Positions 1 through 10,354 of a stretch of 64,000 nucleotides of DNA are shown piece after piece. The first letter of the stretch is position 1. Each line of letters begins with the position of its first letter. Source of the DNA: Emiliania huxleyi CCMP1516 (lineage: Eukaryota > Haptophyta > Isochrysidales > Noelaerhabdaceae). The notes below the pieces were generated by a model. That model saw only the letters and a list, made by a program, of their open reading frames with translations. It was not told the DNA's origin and made no database searches. The DNA is taken from positions 111,671 through 175,670 of the forward strand of contig NW_005200680.1 of NCBI RefSeq assembly GCF_000372725.1, read 5' to 3'. The position numbers and the translations under genes were made by a program.

Positions 1-446
1 CAGCTCGTCGGGGAGCAAAAGGGCGCTCATGCCGGCAGCGAAAAAGAAAGCGACATATAACTGGCGAGCAAGTTTCTTTTCTCCCCATCTGGTCCGCGTG
101 CAGGTGTGGACCCTGTCCTCCTCCCCCCTCCTTTTTTATGTGAGTTTTACAAAAACCACCCACAACCACACCCACACACACTCCGCGGTTTTTTTCTTCC
201 GCGCGGAGCAAATCGACCTCTCCGAAGCCCCACGGTCTCTTGCGCGCAACTCTGCGCGATGACTGCACTCCTGGTCTCTGCTACGCTCCCAGCGTCACTC
301 CTCCTGCCGCTCGCGCCGCGGGTAGCACCGCGGTTTACCTGCGACATGTCGGTTGGAGCGAAACACTTCCTTTCCGACCTGGCGCCACACCATCGCATGG
401 GCGGTGCGGCTGCCGCCGAGCGTTCACCGCGAGCCTTGGACTGTAG

Positions 447-821
447 GAGTTCCTGGGGCCGTGCCGCTTCGTGGTCCAAGGAGAAGGCGCGATACTCGAG
501 GCGGTGGGTGCGTTCGAGGAGCTGCGCGTCTCGGAGACACCCAAGGGTGCGCTCGCCACGGTGTCGGTGGGTGACAGCTTCGAGTGCCATGTCCGCCTCA
601 AGGAGGTTGCTTCCGCGTCGTTCGTCAGCAAGGAGAAGCCGGACGGCAAGGCCCTGCACATCGTCAGGCTGCTTGACAAGGAGGGTGGGCCGCTGCTGTC
701 TGCCATCCTGCACGCCGGCCCCGACGGCTATGAGGACGGGGCCGTGAGCTTCTTCGAGCGCCTGCGCGAGAAGTTCGGCGCGACCGTGGATATCACCGAC
801 GACCTCGAGGGAGAGGACTAA
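447..821 (+). CDS. HutX/ChuX-like haem-carrier-type protein, 3' exon (partial)
   Basis: The exon begins after a TAG acceptor at 444-446 and runs to a TAA at 819-821. The translation has alternating beta strands, then a segment reading FVSKEKPDGKALHIVRLL and a C-terminal helix SFFERLREKFG. The order of elements resembles the cytosolic haem-carrier fold HutX/ChuX, but I see no diagnostic haem ligand, so the name is tentative. An upstream ATG at 259 opens a hydrophobic N-terminus (MTALLVSATLPASLLLPLAP) that could be a targeting peptide joined by a very short intron; a GC donor at 406 would keep the frame. That join is not proven. A (CA)n tract follows about 75 bp downstream. Confidence 0.45.
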   Translation, partial: EFLGPCRFVVQGEGAILEAVGAFEELRVSETPKGALATVSVGDSFECHVRLKEVASASFVSKEKPDGKALHIVRLLDKEGGPLLSAILHAGPDGYEDGAVSFFERLREKFGATVDITDDLEGED

Positions 822-837
822 GCCGCGCGCAACACGG

Positions 838-927
838 TTGTCAATAGCGTCGGCGGCCCGCAAACACACACACATGCATACACACGCAACACGCACGCAC
901 ACACACACACACACACATACACATACA

Positions 928-988
<61 letters not shown>

Positions 989-1373
989 CGACACATATGT
1001 CGTTAGATGTACGTTGCGGTTGGGAGCACGCGAGCATGGCGAGATGCGCATCATCGAGGCATGAGACACAAAAAGACCGAAACGAGTCGGATGGAACGTG
1101 AGAATACGCTCACACGACACTTCGATCTTCGCGTGTTCGACAACCCTTCCCTGACCGCTGACGGGGGGGCTGCACACAAAAACGCGACCAGAGATAGAGA
1201 ACAGCGGATTGCGAGCTGCATGTGCCGCATTCGCATGCAAGCTCCGGTACTATGCGAGACATGCGAGACGCGGCGAGAACAGTAGCGAGCGAGGCGGGAG
1301 CACGAAGGAGTACTCGGCCGCTAAGGAGTACACAGCGCAAACATCGCACGGTAAGCGGCGCGGCGCGCCGTTG
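838..1373. other. Non-coding stretch with (CA)n microsatellite
   Basis: This is the space between the haem-carrier-like gene and the stop of the ACT-domain gene. It holds a nearly pure CA dinucleotide tract from about 896 to 987. The open frames across it encode only His/Thr or Cys/Val repeats, so I do not regard them as genes. Nothing else is recognisable. Confidence 0.7.
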
Positions 1374-2075
1374 TCAGGCCGCCTCGAGCGGCGCCCGGAA
1401 GGGCGATGCGTCAAACAGCAGCTTCGCGCCGGCGCCGTCCGACCAAAACGCGAGCTGTGCGCCGACCTCCTCAACCACGCTCTCGGGCAGCTCGACGAGG
1501 CACTCGATCTCGAACCAGATCGCCCCCTCCCGGGCGCTGGTGCCCGCCTCCATCTGAGATGTCACCGCGCCGTGATCCTGCAGCAGCTGCGTGACGGTCA
1601 GCACGATGCCCGGCTTCTGAGGGCACTCGATCTTCAGCCGCCTCGTCACGGTGGCGTCCTCCGCCCCGCCGCCCGCGCTCTCGAGCGGCACGACCGAGAG
1701 CGACGCGCCCCCGGCGACGTGAGCCTCCAGCGTCTTGGAGAGCGTGGCGGCGGCCGACGCCGGCGTCGCCTCGGGCAGCCACAGCGCCATTAGCAAGGAG
1801 TAGTGAGAGCCCAGCACAACCTTCTTGCTCGCCGCGATCGAGCCGCCGGCATCGTACACCGCGGCGGTCAGGTCGCGAATGGCTTGGGCACTGTTCAGGC
1901 CCGAGGACGTGATCAGCACATTCGGGGTCGACGCAAGATCCATCCTTTGCTTCGCCGGCGGCGGGCCGCCTAGCCCGTGGGACGCAGCGTCAGCGACGCT
2001 GCGGATCTTCGGCGGCGATGAGATGCTCCGCGTCGCGGCGGCTAGCAGACGGCCGCCGCGCGAGGGCGCTCGCAT
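1374..2075 (-). CDS. Tandem ACT-domain protein (GcvR-like), probably organellar
   Basis: A 233-residue uninterrupted frame. The N-terminus (MRAPSRGGRLLAAATRS) is Arg/Ser/Ala-rich with no acidic residue, as in mitochondrial or plastid presequences, and I chose this ATG at 2075 for that reason. Two ACT-type modules follow: one starting near NVLITSSGLNSAQAIRDL, and a second starting RLKIECPQKPGIVLTVTQLL, which has the typical D/QKPGI turn before the first helix. Tandem ACT proteins of the GcvR/formyl-THF-deformylase-N type bind amino acids and regulate amino-acid enzymes; no catalytic domain is attached here. The frame extends upstream to 2435, but that part is low-complexity and overlaps the divergent coding fragment at 2117. 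Confidence 0.7.
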   Translation of the reverse strand: MRAPSRGGRLLAAATRSISSPPKIRSVADAASHGLGGPPPAKQRMDLASTPNVLITSSGLNSAQAIRDLTAAVYDAGGSIAASKKVVLGSHYSLLMALWLPEATPASAAATLSKTLEAHVAGGASLSVVPLESAGGGAEDATVTRRLKIECPQKPGIVLTVTQLLQDHGAVTSQMEAGTSAREGAIWFEIECLVELPESVVEEVGAQLAFWSDGAGAKLLFDASPFRAPLEAA

Positions 2076-2116
2076 CACTCCTCCGGACCGCGCGGCCGTG
2101 ACATTCTTTTTCTTAG

Positions 2117-2969
2117 GCTGGCTGCGGTCGCAAAGGCGAGGGCCAAGAGGGCAGCGGGCGACGACGGGAGCTCCGCCGCCACCAGCGCCGAAGCACGCCG
2201 ACGCGCCAAGGTCTCGTCCGACGCAGCGCGCAAGGCGGCGTTCCACGCCCGCGGCTCGCAATACTTCATCTCGAGCCCCGGCGTCAGATACTCCTACGAG
2301 TGGCTCCTCCCCTGGGCCAACCACCCACGCCTTCTCGCGCAGCTGGACACCGTCCGTCGCCGCCGCCCACCGAAGAGAGCGCGTCGGGAGTACTACGGCA
2401 TGCTCTACCACGGCGCCACGCTCCTGCGCGATCACATCAACACCCCGGACGCGGGGCTCTACGTCGCCTTCCAGATCCTATCCAAGATGGTAACCATCAA
2501 CCATCTCCGCGAGGGCGGTAAGGAGCGGACCAAGTCGGAGATGCTCGGGCGCGTCCGGATGGTCATGACAGGCGGCCTGGCCAGCGGAAGCAATTGGGAC
2601 CCGCTCCCGCTCCTTACTGACAAGGCACGGGCGAAGTTCGCCGGTAAGGTCGGTGCGCCAGGGCCAGCAACCAACCCCGACGATGTCGGCGACGTCTATC
2701 GTTACAGGTCAGGGGCCCCAGATACGCGAGGAAGATGCGTCATCGGCAAAGCGGGAAGCAAGAAGCGAACCTCGAACGAAAAAGTAGGCCCGAACCACGA
2801 CAACCGAGCCGTCAAGAGCGTTATTCTCACCCTCGACGACGTGTACGCCGCCTTCCCATCATACAATGCATATTGCACGAACGATTGCCTCAAGAGTGGT
2901 GTCGTCGGGTACGTCTCTCCACCCGGCCATTCCAACGGCCAGGCCGCTCGCTTAAGGCTGATTGGCTAG
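2117..2969 (+). CDS. Unrecognised coding fragment
   Basis: A clean polypyrimidine tract and TTAG acceptor at 2104-2116 precede an open frame reading LAAVAKARAKRAAGDDG, then a composition that looks coding (YFISSPGVRYSYEWLL, REYYGMLYHGATLLRDHI). It ends at TAG 2967-2969, but protein-like character fades after about 2680, so the true 3' end may be earlier. I recognise no domain. It may be one exon of a gene whose first exon overlaps the ACT-domain gene promoter, or a mobile-element remnant. Confidence 0.35.
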
Positions 2970-3288
2970 ACGAGCGGCCTACCTCCAACGGGGCTGACTG
3001 GCACAACGAGGAGAGGTCATCCGGATGTGGCGGGACGCCGCCGGGCACCTGGTTGCTCTCCTCCGCCAGACAGCCCTTCCCGACGGGGACGCCATCACCC
3101 TCGCCCAGGGATCTACAACGCTGTCTCAAGGTCCGACAGGTTCGGCACCGGGCACCGCCTCGGTATACAAAATGCGCCTGCGGGCGGACCCTCACAGATC
3201 ACAGATCACTACACAAGTGGAAAGCACGTCGTCGTCGTCCGTCCATCGTCGGCCCATTCCGTTGACTTCTACCCCCACCCACCGCGGA

Positions 3289-4416
3289 ATGGACACCTCG
3301 CAGAAAACCAGTAGCGAGAGCAAGGTGGCCAAGCTGCGTGGCATTGCGGGGATCGCACGGGACGCGAGGGAGACGCTCCGCAAAAGTAGCGAGGCGCGCG
3401 GCCACCGCCCAAAGCACCCACCCTTTGCGAGCAGCACACCCGCCTCATCTTCTTGCCCAACTGTTGCCGCAGAAGAGGGATAGTGTTCACGCACTGGGGG
3501 GCTGTGCGCAAGTGGCGTTGCTCCTCACGCTGGCGCGCATCGATCCCGACGGCGATGGGGAGCTCGAGGTGAGCGTCGCCACAGCGCTCCCTGCTCCCCT
3601 CTCATCTCCCAGCAACCTCGGCTCCATGGACTCGAGCAAGGACCAGCACCAACGCGCGGCCCCTGCCCATGGCCCAGGACAGCGACCTCGATAGTGCACA
3701 GCGGCTCGTTGACTCGAGCAAGGACCAGCTCCTCAACACGGGTGTCGTGGCGGCCCTCATCCTCTCGATCATGCGCCCGTTTTGCGTGGGATGTGAGGAC
3801 ACGGTGCTGGCACGTCCATGACGTTCATGACACGTCCTTTAGGTACCCAATGGCGTACGCCGAGGACACCGTGCTCCTCGATATCCATGCGATCTTAGAC
3901 AGCGACAAGCCGTGGAGGACGTGGGAGGTGGAGGACGTGGCCGACGTGACGTCCTTCCTCGCAGACTTCACCTGCGTCACCCTTTCCGTCCTCTCGGTCA
4001 TCCTTTCCTCGGTCATGTACACGCAGATGTCCTTTTGGATGCCGTCGCTTGAGGCGCAGCTCTGGTACATTGGGATGTCCGCCACGACAGAGGACATGAT
4101 CGATGTGTTCAAGGACCTCACCGTAATCTTTGGCCTGCTCACGCTCGGTTGTCAGTGCGCCGTGACCAAGTCGTTCTTGGATCTGATCGCCTTCATCCCG
4201 TTCTTGAGCGTTGGCGCGCCGACGCCGTCCGTGGCACTGTCAAACGTCTTCACGATGTAACCACCAGCCCTCTCCTCACCAGGCGCAGCGCTGCTGTATG
4301 TGCGGCTAACGCTGACCAAAAAATGCAAAGAGTACCTGCGCACGGAGCTAGACGAGTTCCAAGCCCAGAGCAGCAGCGGCGGCGTTGGGAAGGAGGTCAC
4401 GGCTGTTGCCACCTGA
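3289..4416 (+). CDS. EF-hand-like multi-pass membrane protein, five exons
   Basis: I join exon 1 (3289-3393), exon 2 (3473-3568), exon 3 (from 3678), exon 4 (from about 3842) and exon 5 (from about 4290), all in frame. Exon 2 carries an EF-hand-type loop DPDGDGELE. Exon 3 has a hydrophobic stretch VVAALILSIM. Exon 4 has several likely membrane segments (CVTLSVLSVILSSVMY, LTVIFGLLTLGCQCAV, LIAFIPFLSVG). The last intron is best read as GC-AG (starts GCGCGCCGAC, ends CTCACCAG), which joins FLSVG to AALLYVRLTLTKKCKEYL. A Ca-responsive membrane protein is plausible; no family name is assigned. Exon 3 lies just after a short duplication (GACTCGAGCAAGGACCAG at about 3634 and 3711). Confidence 0.5.
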
Positions 4417-4905
4417 CTACCTTACGCCCACAACGTGACTGGTCGGTGGCGGCAGCTGGGGACATCTCCACATCCTCTCGGGACTCTCGGCGCTCGCAGT
4501 CGTGCGCACCCCACTTTCTTATACGCATAGAGAGAGCGGCGGCATGAAGCGCTTGCAACGCACTGCGCCGGGGGGCAGGGGGGGCCCAGTCCGCAGTCAA
4601 CGTCGGGTGACGGGTCACCAGCCGTGCCAGCCCGGTAGAGGCAAGAGGGTAGACAGCGTCCTAATCTGACTGGTGGATTTTGGGCGCGCTGTCTAGCGTA
4701 CCCCCTGGGGGGGCTGGCCCGCCCGCCCGGCCCGCGCCGTCGCTACGCATACGCACATGCGAACAAAAATAACGCAACACAACGTGTTTGTTACTCTAAT
4801 AAAAGATTAGAAGTGCGGTGTCGCCGCTGTGGAGCTAGACGCCGTCCCCAACGCCGACCGCGTGCCCCGCTCTTAGCTCAACCTCATTTCTGCCGCTCTA
4901 CTTTT
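4417..4905. other. Intergenic stretch between convergent genes
   Basis: No gene is visible between the EF-hand/membrane gene and the stop of SGF29. It contains an AATAAA-like run near 4798. It also has a 22-bp motif, GAGGGT followed by A/C and GACAGCGTCCTAATCT, at about 4647 that recurs near 32,701 in another non-coding stretch, so it may be part of a dispersed repeat. Confidence 0.5.
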
Positions 4906-6273
4906 TCACATCGGCAGCCTCAGCGTGTACTTTTGAGGGACGCGCATCGGCTCGGAGCGGCCGGTCACCTCGTTCTCGTCCTCGAACTCGATCATGTAGT
5001 CGCGCCGGTGGGAGGGGTTCGGGTTGCTCTGCGAGGGCGGCGTGGCGACGTACGCCTTGTAGAAGCAAGTCGTGTCCGGGTAGAGGGCGAGCACGCTCGA
5101 GCCGGCCTTAAACTCGTTGTAGTGCGAGTACGCCGTCGGCTCCTATTCCGAAACACCTCGCCACCCCTCGGCGCGCGGCGAGAGGGGGCGCGCTCGCGCT
5201 GCGGGCGTGGCGGCGCCGAGGTCGGGAGGGCGATGACGTACTTGGCGGGGACCTACGACCGGGTCATCCCGCACTACAGCCCGCGGATCAAAGGAGTGCA
5301 ACCACGGGCTCTGCGCGGGCGCCGTGTGCTGCTTCGAGGCGGCCGGAGCCCCCATCAGCCCGCCCTCGTCCCCGGCGTCGACGTCGAGGACGACGTACCT
5401 GGCGCGGGCCGGAGACGGCGCTGTCGGGATCGGGGAGGGGGGGGGGGGTGCGTGCGTGCGTGCGTGCGTGCGCACTTTTGCGTGGACGCGTTGTACCTCT
5501 GCACTACGGCGAGGATCCACTCGTCCGCCTGAGAGGTGAGGGAAGGGGAAGAGAGGGGGGGGGGAGGGGAGGGGAGGGTGGGTTAGGCGCCCGGGGAGAG
5601 GGGGTTAGCCCTTCCCCAGCCACGCCCGCCAGCCACGCCCGCCCTCTCCCTGCCCCGCCCTCCCCCTGCCCAACCCTCTCCCAGCCCAGCCCTGCCGTCA
5701 GCCCGGCCCGTCCCCGGCGCGCCTGCCCCTTGAGAGAGGGGGAGAGATGGCTGAGAGAGGGGGAGAGAGGAGGCGCGCCTGCCCCTTGAGCCCCCCGGAC
5801 ATGCGAGCCGCCACCTTTGTCTTCTCCACGAGCACCATGTCTGCCGGCTGCGGGACAGCGCCGCAGAGCGGCCGGTGCGACTCCTGCGGGACACGTGTCG
5901 TGGGTGTGTCGTAGGCGTGTCGTGTGCGTGTCGTGGGTGTGTCGTGGACGTGTCGTGGGCGTGTCGTGGGCGTGTCGTGTGCGTGTCGTGGGTGTGTCGT
6001 GGACGTGTCGCGGACGGTGTCGCCGGGCGCTGCGGCAGTCCTGGCGCCCCTCGGGTAATCTCGGGTACTCTCGGGTACTCTCGGGTACTCTCGGCAGTCA
6101 TTGCAAACCTCGCGCGACGCCAGCGGCAACGCTGCGTCGGGGTAGACGTGGGGAGGAGGCACAAACGGCGCCGGAGCGAAGCCTCCGCCTCCGCCGCCGC
6201 CGCCGCACGCCGCGAAGGGGTCGAAGCCAAAGGCGCCGCCGAAACTGAGACCCGATGCTTGCTCCTCCTCCTC

Positions 6274-6316
<43 letters not shown>

Positions 6317-7755
6317 GCCCTCCGCTGCTCCTCTGCCTTTGATACCTGCAGAGCGTGGCGTGGACTTGTGGGGGCGCATCTGCAACGTGCACGCCGCCGC
6401 TCCCTCCGCCTCCGACGCACCTTGCGGCCTCGGCCGCGGTTCTTCGATCCCGAGCGGTCTCTCGGCGGGGGCGCCGCCGCTCCCAGCGCAGCGTCTGCAG
6501 CTTCTCGGACCAGCACTGACGGCTGCCTCTGCCGCTGCCGCGCGAGAGGGGGAGCGGCGGACGGGCCGTCGAGGGCGAGCGAGGCGGCGGCGGAGAGGGC
6601 GGGCGCTAGGCCTGGGGGGGTGGGGGGGTGGGGGTGGGGGGTTTGGGATGGTGGGGGGTTGGGGGCGTTTTGGGGGGTGGGGGGGGGTTGGAGGGGAGGA
6701 GGGCAGGGGAGGGCGGGGCAGGGCAAGGAGGGGGGGGGGGGGGCGGGGGGGGGGCCGGTGGGAGGGGATCACGGTCTCCCCCAGTCATGCAAGGCGGCGG
6801 GCGATGGAGGCGGGGGGGCAGGGGGGGGGGGGGGGATTCCCAGGGGGGGGGGGAGGATGCCGGTGAGCAGGGAGGACGCCGCAGCAGCCGAGCTCGAGCA
6901 GGCGGCTTCTGCAGCGGCGGAGAGCGGCGGCGCGTTCGGGGCAGCGGAGTGGACGACGAGCTTTGACGGGTCCTTGAGCTGCCCCTTCGCCTTCAGCTCC
7001 TGCGGGGGCCGAGACGGGGGCGTGTGTTGCTCTCCCCTCCCTCCCTCCCTCCCTGCCTGCGTAGGCGCTCCTCGGCAAACTGCTGCAGCTCCCCCTCGCA
7101 GTGTGCCAGGTGCTTGCAGATCGAAGCGTGGCTGGCTTCCGCGATGTCCTTCTTCTGCTCGTCGATCTGGAGCAGCTCGCGGTGCAGCTTTCTCGCCTAC
7201 CACCAGATGACCCGAGGTGACCCGAGGTGACCCGAGGTGACCCGAGATGCCCCGAGGTGCCCCGAGATGCCACCCAACTCGCGGTGACCTTTTGCACAAC
7301 ACACGCGTCAAACCCTCAGCCGGCCGCCATCGCCCCTTCGAGCGTGTGCACCGCGTGTGTGTGGCTGGGCCACCCGCGCGCCTTGTGCAGCAACTCCTCG
7401 TCCGGGGCCTGCCCGGACTGGACCGACCGCTTGGCGCGCGCAATGTAGTTCTTGCTCTGCTTCTGCATCTTCTCGTAGAGCTCTTGCGCCTAGGCAGGCG
7501 GTGCGGGAGGCTCGAGTCGGGAAATGAGGCAGCGCCAGCCGCGCACGACGGATAACCGCGCGCGTGCCACACGCAGCGCGCGGCGAGGAGGCGCCGCACC
7601 TGCGTGTCGAGGTCGCGCAGCTGCTTCAGCGCCGTCTTCAGCTCGGACGGCAAGTCCGTCTCCTCGGTCACGCGGTTGAGGAAATTGTCGAGGTAGGACT
7701 GCGCCGGCTCCTCGTTGGCGTCCACCGATCGCTCAACCGGCTGGCGGCGCGGCAT
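4906..7755 (-). CDS. SGF29: SGF29, tudor-domain subunit of SAGA-type acetyltransferase complexes
   Basis: SGF29 reads H3K4 methylation through a double tudor domain in SAGA/ATAC complexes in the nucleus. The C-terminal exons match the family closely: RPLCGAVPQPADMVLVE with KVAARM (about 5.8 kb), DEWILAVVQRYNASTQKY then VVLDVDAGDEGG (5.4-5.5 kb), a VPAKYVIALP segment (5.25 kb), and KAGSSVLALYPDTTCFYKAY (5.1 kb), ending at TGA 4906-4908. Upstream exons include a poly-Gln tract (CAG repeat at 6278-6315) and helices with AQELYEKMQKQSKNYI. The N-terminus (QSYLDNFLNRVTEETDLPSE) looks like the ING-family N-terminal helix rather than the usual SGF29 coiled coil. Introns are filled with 10-11-bp minisatellites (GTGTCGTGGGC, about 5895-6010; TGACCCGAGG, about 7205-7245) and a G-rich (C-rich on the sense strand) stretch at 6.60-6.86 kb. 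Confidence 0.85.
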
Positions 7756-8000
7756 TGCCCAGAGCCGAGGCAAAAGAAATCACCGAGGGCGCTGGCTGGG
7801 GAGACAGCGACGCCCGAAACGCCAGGACCACGGTCTGCGACACGTGGACTCTTCTGGGGCCGCCCCGGGAGCCGCCAGGGAGCGACATGGCACATGCCGG
7901 GGACCACTGGACGTCCTCCAATTAACTGTTTCACTCACCACACACGCACGGGCCCCTCCCCTGGTCCCCTGCTCTGCACTCTCGCATCACATGAGACAGC

Positions 8001-8606
8001 TCACGTCTTCTTATCCTTCATCCGCGCGGCGAGGGTGCGCTCCACGCTGCCGACCACCGCCGCGCCAAGCAGAAGGACGCCGCCCACGAGCGCGACCGGG
8101 TGGCGCGCCTGCAGCGCCTGCAGCGCCAGGACGCACGCCGGCATCGTAAAGAAACAGCAGGCGCCGTTGAGCCCGCCGATTGCTGCGCCGACGGCGCACT
8201 GCGCGGGCGTGTGCAGGCCGGCGCGTACGCGCAGGGCGGTGAGCGCAGCGCCGAGCGCGAGGGAGAGCGCGGCGCCCGCGTGCCGTAGCAGCGGTGGCGA
8301 AAGCAGCATAAGTGGCCGCGAAAGGTGAAGCAGTCGCGGCGGCAGCGTTGCTTCCCAGGTCTCCGCGCCGAGCGCCAAGAAGACTGCAAAGTAAGAGAGG
8401 CTCTGCGCGTGAGAGGACGGCATGCCCGGATCCGAGAGCCGTGCGCCAGCCGGGCGAGCAGCGTTGATGAGCCGCTTGAGCACCTTGCTGAGCAGGGCGT
8501 TGCCGATCGCGCCGCACAGGAAGGTGACGGTCGCCGCATCGCGACGGACGAGCAGGACGATGAACGCGGAACCAGAGACCAACCACTTGGTCTCGATGAG
8601 GTTCAT
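8001..8606 (-). CDS. PAP2-family phosphatase, dolichyl-diphosphatase type
   Basis: A single-exon 201-residue membrane protein. The three acid-phosphatase signatures are in order: KRLINAARP (K-x6-RP), PSSHAQS (PSGH-type, with the Ala-Gln typical of dolichyl diphosphatases) and RVRAGLHTPAQ (R-x5-HTxxQ). Hydrophobic segments surround them. The family hydrolyses dolichyl diphosphate at the ER lumen to recycle the N-glycosylation carrier. At 201 residues it is slightly shorter than typical DOLPP1. The ATG at 8606 starts with few residues before the first membrane span. A triple GGTAGCGGTA array lies 100-170 bp upstream of this start. Confidence 0.75.
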   Translation of the reverse strand: MNLIETKWLVSGSAFIVLLVRRDAATVTFLCGAIGNALLSKVLKRLINAARPAGARLSDPGMPSSHAQSLSYFAVFLALGAETWEATLPPRLLHLSRPLMLLSPPLLRHAGAALSLALGAALTALRVRAGLHTPAQCAVGAAIGGLNGACCFFTMPACVLALQALQARHPVALVGGVLLLGAAVVGSVERTLAARMKDKKT

Positions 8607-8706
8607 GCGCGCCGCTGCACGAGGTGGCTGAGCCGGGCTGTCGGCCTGCTTGGGCTGCTGGCGAGTGCAGACGACGCCTCACGTCGGCCCCGTAGGCGCG
8701 GTTAGT

Positions 8707-8778
8707 GGTAGCGGTAGGGGACCCGCGGGTGTGAAGCGGTAGCGGTAATCCGGCCCGCGGGCGGCGGAGGTAGCGGTA
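8707..8778 (+). promoter_or_regulatory. Array of three GGTAGCGGTA motifs, 31-bp spacing
   Basis: GGTAGCGGTA occurs at 8707, 8738 and 8769, so centre-to-centre spacing is 31 and 31 bp. The array is 164-235 bp upstream of the ATG at 8942, in the same orientation. A matching array sits at a matching distance before the PET117-like gene. Function as a promoter element is inferred from position only. Confidence 0.45.
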
Positions 8779-8941
8779 ACAGGGACGGCCAGCAGCCCTC
8801 GGCTGGCTGTCCGTTCCTAGTAGCCCCGACGGTTACAGACGGCCGGCGAGCCTTCGGCCCCCGTGAGCGTCGGCCTCTTGCCGTCAGCGCTTCGCTCGCT
8901 CCGCTCGCTGCTGGACCCTACCGTCCGCGGTGCGTGAGCAA

Positions 8942-9906
8942 ATGCCGAGCGGCCGCGGGTCGCCGTCGGGCGGGTCGCAACGTCACGACGGCCGCAGCCG
9001 CAGCCGCAGCCGCAGCCGTGATTCGCGGTATGATCGGCGGGGTGATCGGCGCGATGATGGGCGCGATGAGGGACGCGGCGGCCGACGCGGCGGGCGATAC
9101 GACGACCGGCGGCAGCGCAGCCGCAGCTCATCGCGTGGCCGGCGCAGCGACCGGCACAACGACCGGCAGCATCACAGCCGCAGCTCCAGCCAAGAGCGTC
9201 GCCGGCGGCGGCATCGGCGCAACCGGAGCCGGAGCCGGAGCCTGAGCCCCGCGAGGCGTGGCTACGAGCGAGAAGAAGGCGCAGTTGATGATCCACCTCG
9301 TGCCGGGTAAGGCAATGACCTCGGCCCGGTTTTGTGGGAAGCCTGGGGTCGCTGCGCCCGAGTTGCACAATTCCGGGAGCATCCCGCCCGTGCGTTGCTT
9401 GATTCCCGAGCGGCACAATGGCGGCACGTGGACGCTCAGATCGCTCACGGCGTTCGCAGTCAGCAAGCTCGCGTTGACGACCGGCTTCTCCTCCGACGGC
9501 ACGCGAATCATGTGTGCGAAGGGTGTGCACTGCGTTCGGGCAAGGCGGCTCAAGAGGAGCGACGGCTACTCGCTTGGCATGCCGTCGCTGCGACTCAATC
9601 CTGTGTGCAATCGAACTCGAAGAGACGGGCGAGAACGACGGGCACGAGAGCAAGCCTCTCCCAATATTGCGCCTGGCTGACGAGACGCTCCTCCGGCTGC
9701 GGGGACTGCAGCAGGAAGCCACTGATCAGACCGCCGAGGCGCAGCTCGCACGTGAGGCGGAGCAGCTGCGACGGGTTGAGGAGGAGCGCGCTGTGCGGCG
9801 CGGCGCAGAGGCGGCACGTGCAGCCGACACGTCGAGCACGGGTCGCAAGCGCACGATTTCGGGCTATCAGGCTGAGTTGCAAGCGCAGCGCAGCCGCCGC
9901 GGCTAA
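8942..9906 (+). CDS. Arg/Ser-rich protein with C-terminal coiled coil
   Basis: The first exon starts at ATG 8942 and encodes an RS-domain-like region (RSRSRSRDSRYDRRGDRRDD, later RSRSLSPARRGYER), typical of splicing-associated proteins. The frame stops at 9308-9310, but a strong donor GTAAGG overlaps that stop, so an intron is likely. A downstream exon up to TAA 9904-9906 has a coding look: CRRCDSILCAIELEETGEND, then a charged coiled coil (REAEQLRRVEEERAVRR). The join between the two is not resolved. The RS region comes from CGCAGC-type hexamer repeats at 8995-9250. No RRM is visible. Confidence 0.4.
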
Positions 9907-10129
9907 GTCTCAGACTCGATCTCGGACCGCAGATCGCTTTCTTTTACTCTCCGGGTTGATTGTTTTCTCTTTTAAAGGGCCTTCGAGGCTTCATACACCA
10001 GTTATCCGTCATGCACTCTGCTTTTTTATTCTTTTTCTTTTTTCGGCCCAGGAATATTCTATTTCCTCGCAAACGTGAAGTCGACTAGGCCGGCTGCAGC
10101 TATAAGTGACTGAGTGAGTGGGGTCTAGC

Positions 10130-10200
10130 GGTAGCGGTAAACAGCGGGCGGCCTCTGGCGGTAGCGGTAAAGGCGCAGCGAGGTGTGAACGGTAGCGGTA
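10130..10200 (+). promoter_or_regulatory. Second array of three GGTAGCGGTA motifs
   Basis: Copies at 10130, 10160 and 10191 (spacing 30 and 31 bp), 155-225 bp before the ATG at 10355 and in the same orientation. Flanking words are also shared with the 8707 array, for example GTGTGAA just before one copy in each and GCGGGCGGC between copies. Confidence 0.45.
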
Positions 10201-10354
10201 GTCCTGAATCGCTCTACCGCGCCTACGGGGCCGACTCACGTGCTTCGCTGCCCGAAAAGCTGGTTGGCGTTTTTTTTCCCGACCACGCCTCCCTCGCGGT
10301 CGATCGCGCCCCGTCTATCGCCGAGCGGCCGAGGCGTCGTTATCGCGCGGCAGA

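Noticed and set aside
838-1101. His/Thr-repeat and Cys/Val-repeat ORFs across CA or TG tracts (also at 12.4-12.7 and 35.26-35.98 kb)
   Set aside because: They are translations of dinucleotide microsatellites; no flanking protein-like sequence continues in the same frame.
6600-6860. Poly-G stretch as a possible telomere or G-quadruplex regulatory element
   Set aside because: No telomeric unit is present. The stretch lies in the SGF29 gene and is C-rich on the sense strand, which fits a polypyrimidine-type intron; a G4 role cannot be judged from sequence alone.
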